Below are positions 1 to 6,481 of a DNA stretch of 6,871 nt, piece by piece (the first letter of the stretch is position 1; every line of letters begins with the position of its first letter). The stretch is from NCBI GenBank assembly GCA_902462475.1, contig CABQCB010000092.1:1-6871 (forward strand), in the 5' to 3' direction. The stretch is from an uncultured Oscillibacter sp. (GTDB lineage: Bacteria; Bacillota_A; Clostridia; Oscillospirales; Oscillospiraceae). The notes under the pieces were generated by a model that was not told the origin of the DNA, did not search any database, and saw nothing but the letters and a program-made list of their open reading frames with translations. Position numbers and translations under genes: made by a program.

Positions 1-901
1 CCAGGCGCGCCGCGCCCTCCCGGATACGGGAGAGCTTACGCTCGTGGAGGTCGCAGGAGACAATGGACCCAACATCCCCCATGGCGATGGCCGCGGAAAA
101 GGATTTTCCTCCCGGCGCCGCGCACATATCCAAAATCCGCTGGCCCGGCGTCACCTGCGCGGCAAGGGACACAAGACTTGCTGCCGGGTCCTGCACGAGG
201 AAGAGTCCTTCCTGGAATGCGGGCAGCGCGGTGAGATCGCCGGTGCCGGAGAGCTCCAGACAGCCGGGGACCCAGAGATGCTCCCGGACGGTGATCCCTG
301 CGCGCTCCAGATCGGTGCGAAGGGCCTGGAGCGTGGTTTTCATGGTGTTGACCTGCACGGTCACGGGGGCCACGGAGTTGTTGATGCGCAGGTATTCCTC
401 GGTCTCCTCCGGGCCCAGGACCGGCAGCAGCCGCTTGATGAGCCACCGGGGGTGGCTGTACCGGATCGACAGCGTGCGCAGGATGTCGCCTTCCGGAATG
501 GGCGGGAGCGCGTGCTTGTTCTGCGATACCTTGCGCAGCACGGCGTTCACAAGTCCCGCCGCGGAGCCGCGCTTGAAAAGACGCGCCAGCTCTACTGACT
601 GGTTTACGGCTGCGTAGTCAGGCACCTTGTCCAGATACAGGATCTGATAGGCACCCAGCCGCAGGATCTCCAGCAGCGGCGGCTGCAAATGGTCGGTCCG
701 CTGGGAGCAGTAGGCGCCCAGATAGTAGTCCAGCAGGAGCTGGTTTTGCAGCACGCCGTATACCATGCGGCTGCACAGGGCGGCATCGGCACCGGTGAGC
801 CCGTCCCGCTGGATCTGGGATTTCAAAGAGGCATCGGCCCATGCGTCTTTGGTGCGGCATCCGATCAGGACCCGCAGTGCCGTCTCACGGGCATTGCTCA
901 T
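1..901 (-). CDS. rsmB: 16S rRNA (cytosine-967-C5)-methyltransferase RsmB, N-terminal 300 codons (3' end outside window)
   Basis: RsmB makes m5C967 in 16S rRNA using S-adenosylmethionine, acting in the cytoplasm on the small subunit RNA. No stop codon occurs before the window edge, so the visible protein is an open 300-residue N-terminal part; family members are usually about 430-450 residues. Residues 1 to about 130 read as the NusB-like RNA-binding domain (YGVL at 48-51, LRLGAYQILYLD at 80-91, AVNQSVELA at 98-106, LVNAVLR at 117-123). A linker leads to the methyltransferase fold, with FLVQDPAAS at 234-242, SAM motif I LDMCAAPGGKS at 257-267, and Asp284 in SCDLH as the likely SAM-ribose ligand. 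The two catalytic cysteines lie beyond the edge and cannot be checked. The ATG overlaps the TGA of the upstream metallopeptidase gene as ATGA, and a strong ribosome binding site precedes it, so coupled translation is likely. The family assignment is firm; the exact methylated base is inferred from the family. Confidence 0.95.
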   Translation of the reverse strand, partial: MSNARETALRVLIGCRTKDAWADASLKSQIQRDGLTGADAALCSRMVYGVLQNQLLLDYYLGAYCSQRTDHLQPPLLEILRLGAYQILYLDKVPDYAAVNQSVELARLFKRGSAAGLVNAVLRKVSQNKHALPPIPEGDILRTLSIRYSHPRWLIKRLLPVLGPEETEEYLRINNSVAPVTVQVNTMKTTLQALRTDLERAGITVREHLWVPGCLELSGTGDLTALPAFQEGLFLVQDPAASLVSLAAQVTPGQRILDMCAAPGGKSFSAAIAMGDVGSIVSCDLHERKLSRIREGAARL

Positions 902-1653
902 CGCCTGCCACCTCCCTGTTCCCGGTTGTTCCGGCCCACAAAGATCAGGACGAAGCGCAGCAGCTGCAGGGCGGACATGAGCAGCGCGGCCACATAGGTC
1001 ATGGCTGCGGCCCGCAGGACCCGCCGTGCGCCGTCCAACTCGTCGTCCCAGAGAAGGGACTGGGACTCCAGGGTCTCCAGTGCCCGATGGGAGGCGTTGA
1101 ACTCCACCGGCAGCGTCACCAGCTGGAAGAATGTGGTCAGAGAAAAGAGAATGATGCCCGCCAGGAACATAGTCTGGCTGTACAGGAGCATGCCCACAAA
1201 GAGCAGCAGAAACGAGAGCTTGGAGCCCAGCTGCGTCAAGGGCAGGATGGCGGTCCGCAGCCGCACCGGGCCGTAACCCTGGGCGTACTGCACCGCGTGA
1301 CCCGCTTCATGAGCTGCTACGCCCACCGCCGCAATGGTGGGGGCGCCATACACGGATTCAGACAGATAGATGGTATTGTCCCGGGGATCGTAGTGGTCGG
1401 TCAGATGCCCGCGGGTAGTGCGTACGGGTACATCGTAGATCCCGTGGGCCCGCAGCACCGCCTCCGCCGCCTGAGCGCCTGTCAAATGCCGCCGGTTGTT
1501 CACGGCGCTGTACCGCCGGAAGTTTCCGCTCACTTGGAACTGCGCCCACAAAGAGAGCGCCAGAACGGGGATCAGCAGCAAAAAGTAAATATTATTGGCA
1601 AGGAAATCGCTGTAACCGTGGTAGCCGTAGCCATAACCGTAGTAATAGGGCAT
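898..1653 (-). CDS. Membrane zinc metallopeptidase, YugP-like (Zn_peptidase_2 / DUF-type COG2738 family)
   Basis: This is a 251-residue predicted integral-membrane protease. The zinc-binding HExxH motif is HEAGH at residues 115-119, preceded by the family's ITIYLS-like stretch (NTIYLS, 93-98) and followed by PVEFNASHRA at 182-191, where the Glu/Asn region probably supplies the remaining metal ligand. Hydrophobic segments lie at about 22-41, 137-158, 162-180 and 217-238, so HEAGH sits between the first and second. The N-terminus is unusual, a Tyr/Gly repeat (YYYGYGYGYHGY, residues 3-14). The C-terminal tail is basic and Gly-rich (GGGRR). The family resembles B. subtilis YugP, usually about 225-230 residues, and its physiological substrate is not known to me. 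The ATG has a GAGAGG ribosome binding site 6 bases upstream (1660-1665). The gene sits 41 bases after fmt and overlaps rsmB by 4 bases. Its place in a translation operon does not by itself reveal its role. Confidence 0.88.
   Translation of the reverse strand: MPYYYGYGYGYHGYSDFLANNIYFLLLIPVLALSLWAQFQVSGNFRRYSAVNNRRHLTGAQAAEAVLRAHGIYDVPVRTTRGHLTDHYDPRDNTIYLSESVYGAPTIAAVGVAAHEAGHAVQYAQGYGPVRLRTAILPLTQLGSKLSFLLLFVGMLLYSQTMFLAGIILFSLTTFFQLVTLPVEFNASHRALETLESQSLLWDDELDGARRVLRAAAMTYVAALLMSALQLLRFVLIFVGRNNREQGGGRR
908..915 (-). promoter_or_regulatory. Ribosome binding site of rsmB, inside the metallopeptidase gene
   Basis: The minus strand reads GGAGGTGG here, 6 bases before the rsmB ATG and a near-perfect match to the anti-Shine-Dalgarno sequence. 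It lies within the last codons of the upstream gene, encoding its Gly-Gly-Gly run. Together with the ATGA overlap it supports the start at 901 and coupled translation. Confidence 0.8.
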
Positions 1654-1677
1654 AGAAAACCTCTCAGTTAGAATTTT

Positions 1678-1695
1678 ACACAGGGTGTTCTGTGT
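1678..1695 (-). other. Small inverted repeat in the fmt-metallopeptidase gap
   Basis: A perfect 6-base inverted repeat (ACACAG, loop AACACC on the minus strand, CTGTGT) begins at the last base of the fmt stop codon. It can form a weak hairpin in the mRNA. It is followed by AAAATTC rather than a U run on the transcribed strand, so it does not look like an intrinsic terminator. It may be a minor processing or protective structure, or chance. Confidence 0.3.
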
Positions 1696-2609
1696 TACAC
1701 GTCCATGGGGTGGCCCAGCAGATAGGCTGCCGCCGCCATGCGTTTACCGCCCTCGGCCTGCAATTCCGTGATGAACAGGCTCTGCCCGTCACCGCAGGCA
1801 ACTTCGATTCCCCGCTTCCCGGCGGAGAGGACCGTACCGGGCGCCTTGTCCGTGGCGGTTCCGGGCGCGGTCTTGTAGACTTTGAACCGCTGTCCCTGCA
1901 GCTCCGTCGCTGCGCAGGGCCAGGGGATCAGGCCCCGTACCTGGCAGGAGATGGCCCGGGCGGGACGGCTCCAGTCAATGGGAGACATGTCCCGGGAGAG
2001 CATGGAAGCATAGCTTTGCAGCGTTTCATCCTGGGGGGTGCGGGTGGCGGTACCGTCCGCCAGGGCACGAATGGCATCGGAGAGTGCACCGGCGCCCAGC
2101 TCGGCCAAGCGGCTCGTCAGAGACAAAGCATCCTCGTCCTCGCCGATGGGGGTGGACACCTGGCAGATCACATCGCCTGCGTCCAGCTCCTTGGCCATAT
2201 ACATGATGGACACGCCGGTCACCTGTTCCCCATCCAGGATGGCCCAGTTGATGGGTGCGGCGCCCCGGTATTTGGGCAGCAGGGACGAGTGGACATTGAT
2301 GGCACCATAGGGGGGGAATTGGAGAATGTCCTCCGGCAGGATCTTTCCGTAGGCGGCCACCACGATCAGTTCCGGGGCAAGCTCCCGAACGATGGACATG
2401 GCCTCCCCGTCCCGCATCTTCAAAGGCTGGTAAACCGGCAGATTTTGAGACAAGGCATATTCCTTCACAGGCGAGAAAGCCAGCTTATGCCCGCGGTTTT
2501 TGGGCTTGTCCGGCTGCGTGAACACGCCGCAGACCGTGTGCCCGTCTTCCACCAGACGACGCAGCGAAGCTACGGCGAAATCCGGCGTTCCCATAAACAA
2601 GATCCGCAA
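1695..2609 (-). CDS. fmt: Methionyl-tRNA formyltransferase
   Basis: Fmt transfers a formyl group from 10-formyltetrahydrofolate to the amino group of Met on initiator tRNA, in the cytoplasm, before translation initiation. The 304-residue product is close to the usual 310-315. The N-terminal formyltransferase fold opens with MGTPDFAVASL (6-16). The catalytic triad of the family is present as Asn105 and His107 in INVHSSLLP and Asp143 in LDAGD, with the loop KYRGAAPI at 113-120. The C-terminal tRNA-binding OB-like domain covers roughly residues 205-304 and ends in the typical GKRMAAAAYLLGH stretch. The start is TTG: the codon at 2607-2609 gives the expected MRILFMGTPDF beginning, lies 7 bases after a strong GGAGG, and falls 2 bases after the def stop. 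Pairing with def is typical, since the two enzymes add and remove the same formyl group. Confidence 0.97.
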   Translation of the reverse strand: MRILFMGTPDFAVASLRRLVEDGHTVCGVFTQPDKPKNRGHKLAFSPVKEYALSQNLPVYQPLKMRDGEAMSIVRELAPELIVVAAYGKILPEDILQFPPYGAINVHSSLLPKYRGAAPINWAILDGEQVTGVSIMYMAKELDAGDVICQVSTPIGEDEDALSLTSRLAELGAGALSDAIRALADGTATRTPQDETLQSYASMLSRDMSPIDWSRPARAISCQVRGLIPWPCAATELQGQRFKVYKTAPGTATDKAPGTVLSAGKRGIEVACGDGQSLFITELQAEGGKRMAAAAYLLGHPMDV

Positions 2610-2611
2610 AC

Positions 2612-3118
2612 TTATTCCTCCTCCTGCGCCTCTTCCTGCTCCAGGTATTCCCGCAGTTCTTCGTCGGAGAGGAAGTGGTCGATGTGCTCAGTGTACAGAT
2701 GGCCGTCCAGGTGCTCAATCTCATGGCAGAAAGCGCGGGCGGTCAGGTCCTCCCCTTCCACTTCGAACCAGTTGCCGTCCCGGTCCTGTGCCCGGACGCG
2801 GACGCGCTGAGGCCGGGTAACGATGCCCCACTTGCCGGGAACGCTCAGGCAGCCCTCCAGGCCGGTCTGCTCACCGCTCTGGGCCACGATCTCCGGATTT
2901 ACCAGTTCCAGGTATTCCTCACTGTCCTCGTCCATCACCACGCACACCCGGCGCAGAACGCCCACCTGCGGTGCGGCCAGACCGGCACCGTTGGCATCTG
3001 CCAGGGTTTCCACCAAGTCATCCAGCAGTTCATGGAGCCGGCCGTTGAATTCGGTCACGGGCCGGCAAACTTTGTTCAGGCAGGGGTCACCCTGCTCAAC
3101 GATTTTACGCAAAGCCAT
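2612..3118 (-). CDS. def: Peptide deformylase
   Basis: Def is a metal-dependent hydrolase that removes the N-formyl group from nascent proteins at the ribosome exit. The 168-residue product has all three family motifs: GAGLAAPQ (44-51), EGCLS (88-92) and CHEIEHLDG (131-139). The metal ligands are Cys90, His132 and His136, with Glu133 as catalytic base and Gln51 lining the active site. Motif III has small departures from the common QHExDHLxG: Cys131 for Gln and Glu135 for Asp. Neither is a metal ligand, so activity is expected. The C-terminus is strongly acidic (EQEEAQEEE), and its last codons double as the fmt ribosome binding site. The ATG at 3118 has GGAAAGGA at 3126-3133 with 7 bases of spacing. 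The gene lies 20 bases after priA and 2 bases before fmt. Confidence 0.97.
   Translation of the reverse strand: MALRKIVEQGDPCLNKVCRPVTEFNGRLHELLDDLVETLADANGAGLAAPQVGVLRRVCVVMDEDSEEYLELVNPEIVAQSGEQTGLEGCLSVPGKWGIVTRPQRVRVRAQDRDGNWFEVEGEDLTARAFCHEIEHLDGHLYTEHIDHFLSDEELREYLEQEEAQEEE
2615..2625 (-). promoter_or_regulatory. Ribosome binding site of fmt, inside the last codons of def
   Basis: The minus strand reads AGGAGGAGGAA, which encodes part of the acidic end of Def (Gln-Glu-Glu-Glu) and also serves as a Shine-Dalgarno sequence. The GGAGG at 2617-2621 is 7 bases from the TTG start of fmt. The strong site plausibly compensates for the weak start codon. Confidence 0.82.
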
Positions 3119-3138
3119 CGTTTGATCCTTTCCGACTG

Positions 3139-5571
3139 TCAGTCTGTGAGATTGCAGTCTACAAAAATATTCACGCCGCGGTTGGCGCGGTCATTGGAAA
3201 ACGTCTTTAAAAGCCAGCTGATCTTGTCGCGGGTGGACTTGCAGTTGCGATCCACCAGCAGCACATGATAACGATAGCGGTTATTGACCTTCAGAACCGG
3301 CGCCGGCGCGGGGCCAAGCACCTCCTGCTCCGGAAACAGCTGACGCAGGGAGTCTCTGGCGGCGGCGGCGCTCCGCAGCACCGCACCCTCGTCTATGCCG
3401 GAGAACGTAAAGGAAAAGTGATCTGCAAAGGGCGGGCACTGCCGCAGCCGGCGCAAGCGGATCTCCTGACGGTAAAACGCCTCATAATCCTGAGCGGCCG
3501 CGCTGCGGATCACATCGTTTTCCGGTGTGTAGGTCTGGATCACGGCCCGTCCGTCCCGGCCGCCCCGGCCTGCCCGGCCCACCACCTGCGTGAGCAGGTT
3601 GAAGGTACGCTCAGAGGCCTGGTAATGGTCGACGTACAGGGAAAGATCCGCGGACAAAACACCCACCAGGGTCACATTTTCAAAGTCCAGTCCCTTGGCG
3701 ACCATCTGTGTCCCCAGCAAAATGGGGATGCGCTCTTTTTCAAAGCGCTCCAGCAGGGTGCTGTGACCGCCGGCGGCGGTATCCGCGTCCATGCGCAGGA
3801 CTGGCACATCCGGGAACAAGGAGCCAAGCTCCTGCTCCACCTTCTGTGTTCCGCAGCCAACGTGCTTCATGGTCCCGCCGCACTGAGGACAGGTATCCCC
3901 CGCGCTCTGGGAGTGCCCACAGTGGTGGCACATCAACCGTCCATTGGCGGAGTGATAGGTCAGCGCCGCGCTGCACCGGGGACACTGGGGCACATAGCCG
4001 CACTCGCCACACAGGAGCATGCGGCTGTTGCCCCGCCGATTTAAAAACAAAATGCTCTGTTCGCCTTTCCGCAAGTTTTCGGCAAGCTCTTCTTGCAGCA
4101 GGCTGCCGATCACGCCGGGGTTGCCCCTGCGGATCTCCTCCCGCAGATCGGCAATGGTTACGCGGGGCAGTGCGCGGGCGTTGTAGCGCTGCCGCAGAGT
4201 GAACAAATGGTACGTTCCCTTTTCCGCCGCATGGAAGCTCTCCACCGAGGGAGTGGCGGAGCCAAGCAAAAGTGTGGCGCCGAAGCGGGCGCAGAGAAAC
4301 TTGGCCACATCCCGGGTGTGGTAGCGGGGCGGGTTTTCTGACTGATAGCTTCCCTCCTGCTCCTCATCCAGTACGATCAGTCCCAGGTTTCTGACAGGAG
4401 CGAAGATGGCGGAGCGAGTGCCCAGCACGACCCGGACTTCCCCGCGGCGGATGCGCTTCCACTGGTCGTAGCGCTCGGTCATACGCAGAGAGCTGTGAAG
4501 CATTGCGACTTCACTGCCAAAGTATGCACGGAATTTGCGCATTATCTGCGGCGTCAGCACGATCTCAGGGACCAGCACGATAGCGCTTTTTCCCATACGA
4601 AGGGTCTCCTGCACCAGGCGGATATATACCTGCGTCTTTCCACTGCCTGTTACGCCATACAGCAGCGCTGCTTCCGCACGGCCGCTCTCCAGCAAGGAGA
4701 GAATGCCATTGAAAGCCCGCTGCTGTTCCTGACTGAAGATGATCTTGGGACCGGGATCTGCGGCCTCGTCGCTGGGGACACGCAAAGCTTCCTCCTGGGT
4801 CAGAGTAAGGAGTCCGGCCTTTTCCATGGCACGAAGCGTGCGCATGGTGGTACCCGTATAGTAGCAGATCTCCGCGGTGGAGGCCTTCCCCACGGACAAG
4901 AGCAGCTGTGTCACTGCATATCGGGCGGGGGCGCTGGAGCGGTGGCGCTCCGTCAGCGCCAGTGCCTCCTCTGCGCCGATGGCCAGCTCGGCCATGGTCC
5001 GGGTCTTGTCTCCGATCTGCCGCTTGGCAGCGGACTGACGGTAAAGGATGCCCTCCCGTTCCATGGCACGAAGTGCCGATGAAGAGATCCCTGCCTCTTC
5101 CGCCGCCTCTTTGGAAACGCTGCCGCTGGAAGCAGCCAGCAGATCCAACAGCAGATCACAGCCGGCAATACCGGCACAGCGGGCCCGGGCCTCCTCCGGC
5201 GGGATGCACAGGAGAAAGTGCTCTTCCAGGCGATACCACAGGCCTGCGGGCAAAATGGTCTTGACGGCTTCGAACATGGTGCAGAAGTACCGCTGCCGCA
5301 GCCAAAGCGCCAACGCGATCCCATCCGCATCCAGTACGGGGGCTGCATCCAGCACCGCGGTGACGGGCTTGAGGCCGCGCACTTTCTCGCCCTGGACCCG
5401 GGCAAGAATCACGCCCTCGCTGGTGCGGTTGCCACGTCCGAAAGGAACGGTCACCCGAACGCCCGGAAGCGCCGCTTCCAAAAGCGCGTCGGGAACCAGG
5501 TAGTCATAGGGCTTGTCAATGGAATAGGGCGCGGCGCTGACCGCTACCTTTGCGATTTCCGCGGTCTCCAT
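3139..5571 (-). CDS. priA: Primosomal replication restart helicase PriA (primosomal protein N')
   Basis: PriA recognises stalled or collapsed replication forks, unwinds DNA 3' to 5', and starts reloading of the replicative helicase. The 810-residue product is longer than E. coli PriA (732). Residues 1 to about 105 form the 3'-DNA-end-binding domain (KPYDYLVPD 20-28, PFGRGNR 43-49). Two winged-helix-like units follow, at about 139-180 and 219-260. The helicase core shows Walker A GVTGSGKT (306-313), motif II DEEQ (402-405), LLGSATPS (435-442) and GRAGRG (665-670). Eight cysteines in four CxxC pairs (521/524, 530/533, 548/551, 561/564) form the two-zinc module. The C-terminal domain runs from about residue 700. 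Motif II is DEEQ where E. coli has DEEH. The ATG at 5571 has GGGGAGGG at 5578-5585 with 6 bases of spacing. In many relatives coaBC lies directly upstream, but here rpoZ does, 24 bases away. Confidence 0.98.
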   Translation of the reverse strand: METAEIAKVAVSAAPYSIDKPYDYLVPDALLEAALPGVRVTVPFGRGNRTSEGVILARVQGEKVRGLKPVTAVLDAAPVLDADGIALALWLRQRYFCTMFEAVKTILPAGLWYRLEEHFLLCIPPEEARARCAGIAGCDLLLDLLAASSGSVSKEAAEEAGISSSALRAMEREGILYRQSAAKRQIGDKTRTMAELAIGAEEALALTERHRSSAPARYAVTQLLLSVGKASTAEICYYTGTTMRTLRAMEKAGLLTLTQEEALRVPSDEAADPGPKIIFSQEQQRAFNGILSLLESGRAEAALLYGVTGSGKTQVYIRLVQETLRMGKSAIVLVPEIVLTPQIMRKFRAYFGSEVAMLHSSLRMTERYDQWKRIRRGEVRVVLGTRSAIFAPVRNLGLIVLDEEQEGSYQSENPPRYHTRDVAKFLCARFGATLLLGSATPSVESFHAAEKGTYHLFTLRQRYNARALPRVTIADLREEIRRGNPGVIGSLLQEELAENLRKGEQSILFLNRRGNSRMLLCGECGYVPQCPRCSAALTYHSANGRLMCHHCGHSQSAGDTCPQCGGTMKHVGCGTQKVEQELGSLFPDVPVLRMDADTAAGGHSTLLERFEKERIPILLGTQMVAKGLDFENVTLVGVLSADLSLYVDHYQASERTFNLLTQVVGRAGRGGRDGRAVIQTYTPENDVIRSAAAQDYEAFYRQEIRLRRLRQCPPFADHFSFTFSGIDEGAVLRSAAAARDSLRQLFPEQEVLGPAPAPVLKVNNRYRYHVLLVDRNCKSTRDKISWLLKTFSNDRANRGVNIFVDCNLTD

Positions 5572-5595
5572 GCCTCGCCCTCCCCTTCTTTGCGA

Positions 5596-5811
5596 TCAGT
5601 CCTCTTCGATCACCAGATTCATGTGACTGGCGTCCAGCTTGCCGTCGGCCACCTCATGAATGGCCAGGGTGACAGGCTTTTCCGTCAGATGTTCCCCGGT
5701 CTCCTCGGCGGTCTCGGCAATCTGCCGGGCGCGCCGGGCCACCACGTTGACCAGCATGTAGCGGTTGGGGATATAGCTGGTGAGTTTGTTCATTGCAGGA
5801 TACAGCATCAT
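5596..5811 (-). CDS. rpoZ: DNA-directed RNA polymerase subunit omega
   Basis: Omega is a small accessory subunit that binds beta' and helps RNA polymerase assembly and stability. The 71-residue product matches short Firmicutes omegas: MLYPAMNKL at 2-10, YMLVNVVARRARQI at 18-31 (the conserved helix with ARRARQ), KPVTLAIHEVADGKL at 45-59, and an acidic end. Two ATG codons are adjacent (5809-5811 and 5806-5808). Family members usually begin at the second (MLYP), but the modest GGAAG at 5821-5825 is 9 bases from the first and 12 from the second, so the first was kept. A one-residue error is possible. It follows gmk after the longest gap in the window, 68 bases, and precedes priA. Confidence 0.94.
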   Translation of the reverse strand: MMLYPAMNKLTSYIPNRYMLVNVVARRARQIAETAEETGEHLTEKPVTLAIHEVADGKLDASHMNLVIEED

Positions 5812-5879
5812 AATAATCTACTTCCATTCTGCCGGATTTCGGCTGATTTTTTTGTCGGTTTATGGAGATGACAGCGTAT
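5812..5879 (-). other. gmk-rpoZ intergenic gap (68 bases), no clear signal
   Basis: This is the longest non-coding stretch. On the minus strand it holds a run of seven A and a short GCCG-AAATC-CGGC inverted repeat at about 5831-5843, but no paired -35 and -10 boxes that I trust and no hairpin followed by a T run on the transcribed strand. Apart from the weak rpoZ ribosome binding site (5821-5825) I see nothing functional. Confidence 0.45.
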
Positions 5880-6476
5880 TTATCTTCCGCTGATGATCTC
5901 CATGCGCTCCTTGGGTTTGCAATGCTCCGCGGTCATGATGGCATTGAGCTCTTCCACTGCGTTGTCCACGCTGTCATTGATCACGAAATAATCATAGGTA
6001 TGAGCGGTTTGGAATTCCACTTTGGCACGCAGAAGCCGCTTCTGGATTTTTTCCAGACTGTCGGTGCCCCGCTCTGTCAGCCGCCGCTCCAGCTCCGCCC
6101 AGCTGGGAGGAGCGATGAAAATACGAACGGCGTCCGAACGCTTGCCGGTGACCTGGATGGCGCCCTGGACTTCGATATCCAAAATCACGTCCAGACCGCG
6201 GTTCATGGCATCGTCCACAAAACGCTTGGGCGTTCCGTAGAAGTTGCCCACGTACTCGGCGTACTCCAGAAACTCATCTTTGGCGATCCAGGAGCGGAAC
6301 GTATCCACGTCCAGAAAGTGGTAGTGGACACCGTCGACCTCGCCGGGCCGGGGCTCTCTGGTGGTGGCAGAGACGGAGAAATAGACATTTTTCCGCCGCT
6401 CCATCAGAGCTTGCAGCACCGTGCTCTTTCCGACGCCGGAAGGGCCGGAGACAATAAAGGTTTTCCCTTTTCTCAT
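5880..6476 (-). CDS. gmk: Guanylate kinase
   Basis: Gmk phosphorylates GMP to GDP with ATP, feeding GTP, dGTP and (p)ppGpp metabolism in the cytoplasm. From the start chosen here the product is 198 residues (E. coli 207). The P-loop GPSGVGKST is at 11-19, followed by the GMP-binding segment TTREPRPGEVDGVHYHF at about 38-54 and the lid/adenine region near SDAVRIFIAPPS. The open frame extends three codons upstream to a TTG at 6485, but that codon is only one base after the AAGGAG at 6487-6492 and cannot be used well. The ATG at 6476 is 10 bases from the same site and gives the usual family beginning MRKGKTFIVSGPSG. The gene starts 5 bases after the remA stop, and its ribosome binding site lies inside the remA coding sequence, suggesting coupling. 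Confidence 0.96.
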   Translation of the reverse strand: MRKGKTFIVSGPSGVGKSTVLQALMERRKNVYFSVSATTREPRPGEVDGVHYHFLDVDTFRSWIAKDEFLEYAEYVGNFYGTPKRFVDDAMNRGLDVILDIEVQGAIQVTGKRSDAVRIFIAPPSWAELERRLTERGTDSLEKIQKRLLRAKVEFQTAHTYDYFVINDSVDNAVEELNAIMTAEHCKPKERMEIISGR

Positions 6477-6481
6477 AGATT

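Noticed and set aside
36..446. A 136-codon minus-strand frame within the rsmB region
   Set aside because: It is out of frame with rsmB, whose reading frame stays open from 901 to the window edge and carries the NusB-like and SAM-binding motifs.
1678..1695. Hairpin after fmt as a transcription terminator
   Set aside because: The stem is 6 bases, half A/T, and there is no U run after it; the following gene has its own ribosome binding site and overlaps rsmB.
1692..2810. A 372-codon open frame on the plus strand opposite fmt and def, and similar long plus-strand frames elsewhere (for example 841-1671, 3265-4044, 5862-6599)
   Set aside because: They lie antisense to well-recognised genes, resemble no family I know, and are expected by-products of G/C-rich third positions in the true genes.
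5831..5854. A GCCG-GATTT-CGGC hairpin followed by a run of seven T on the plus strand, resembling a terminator
   Set aside because: The stem is only 4 bases and it points along the plus strand, where there is no gene to terminate. On the transcribed strand the T run is an A run placed before the hairpin.
5812..5879. Possible internal promoter in the gmk-rpoZ gap
   Set aside because: No -35 and -10 pair with acceptable spacing could be found on the minus strand; the A/T richness alone is not enough.
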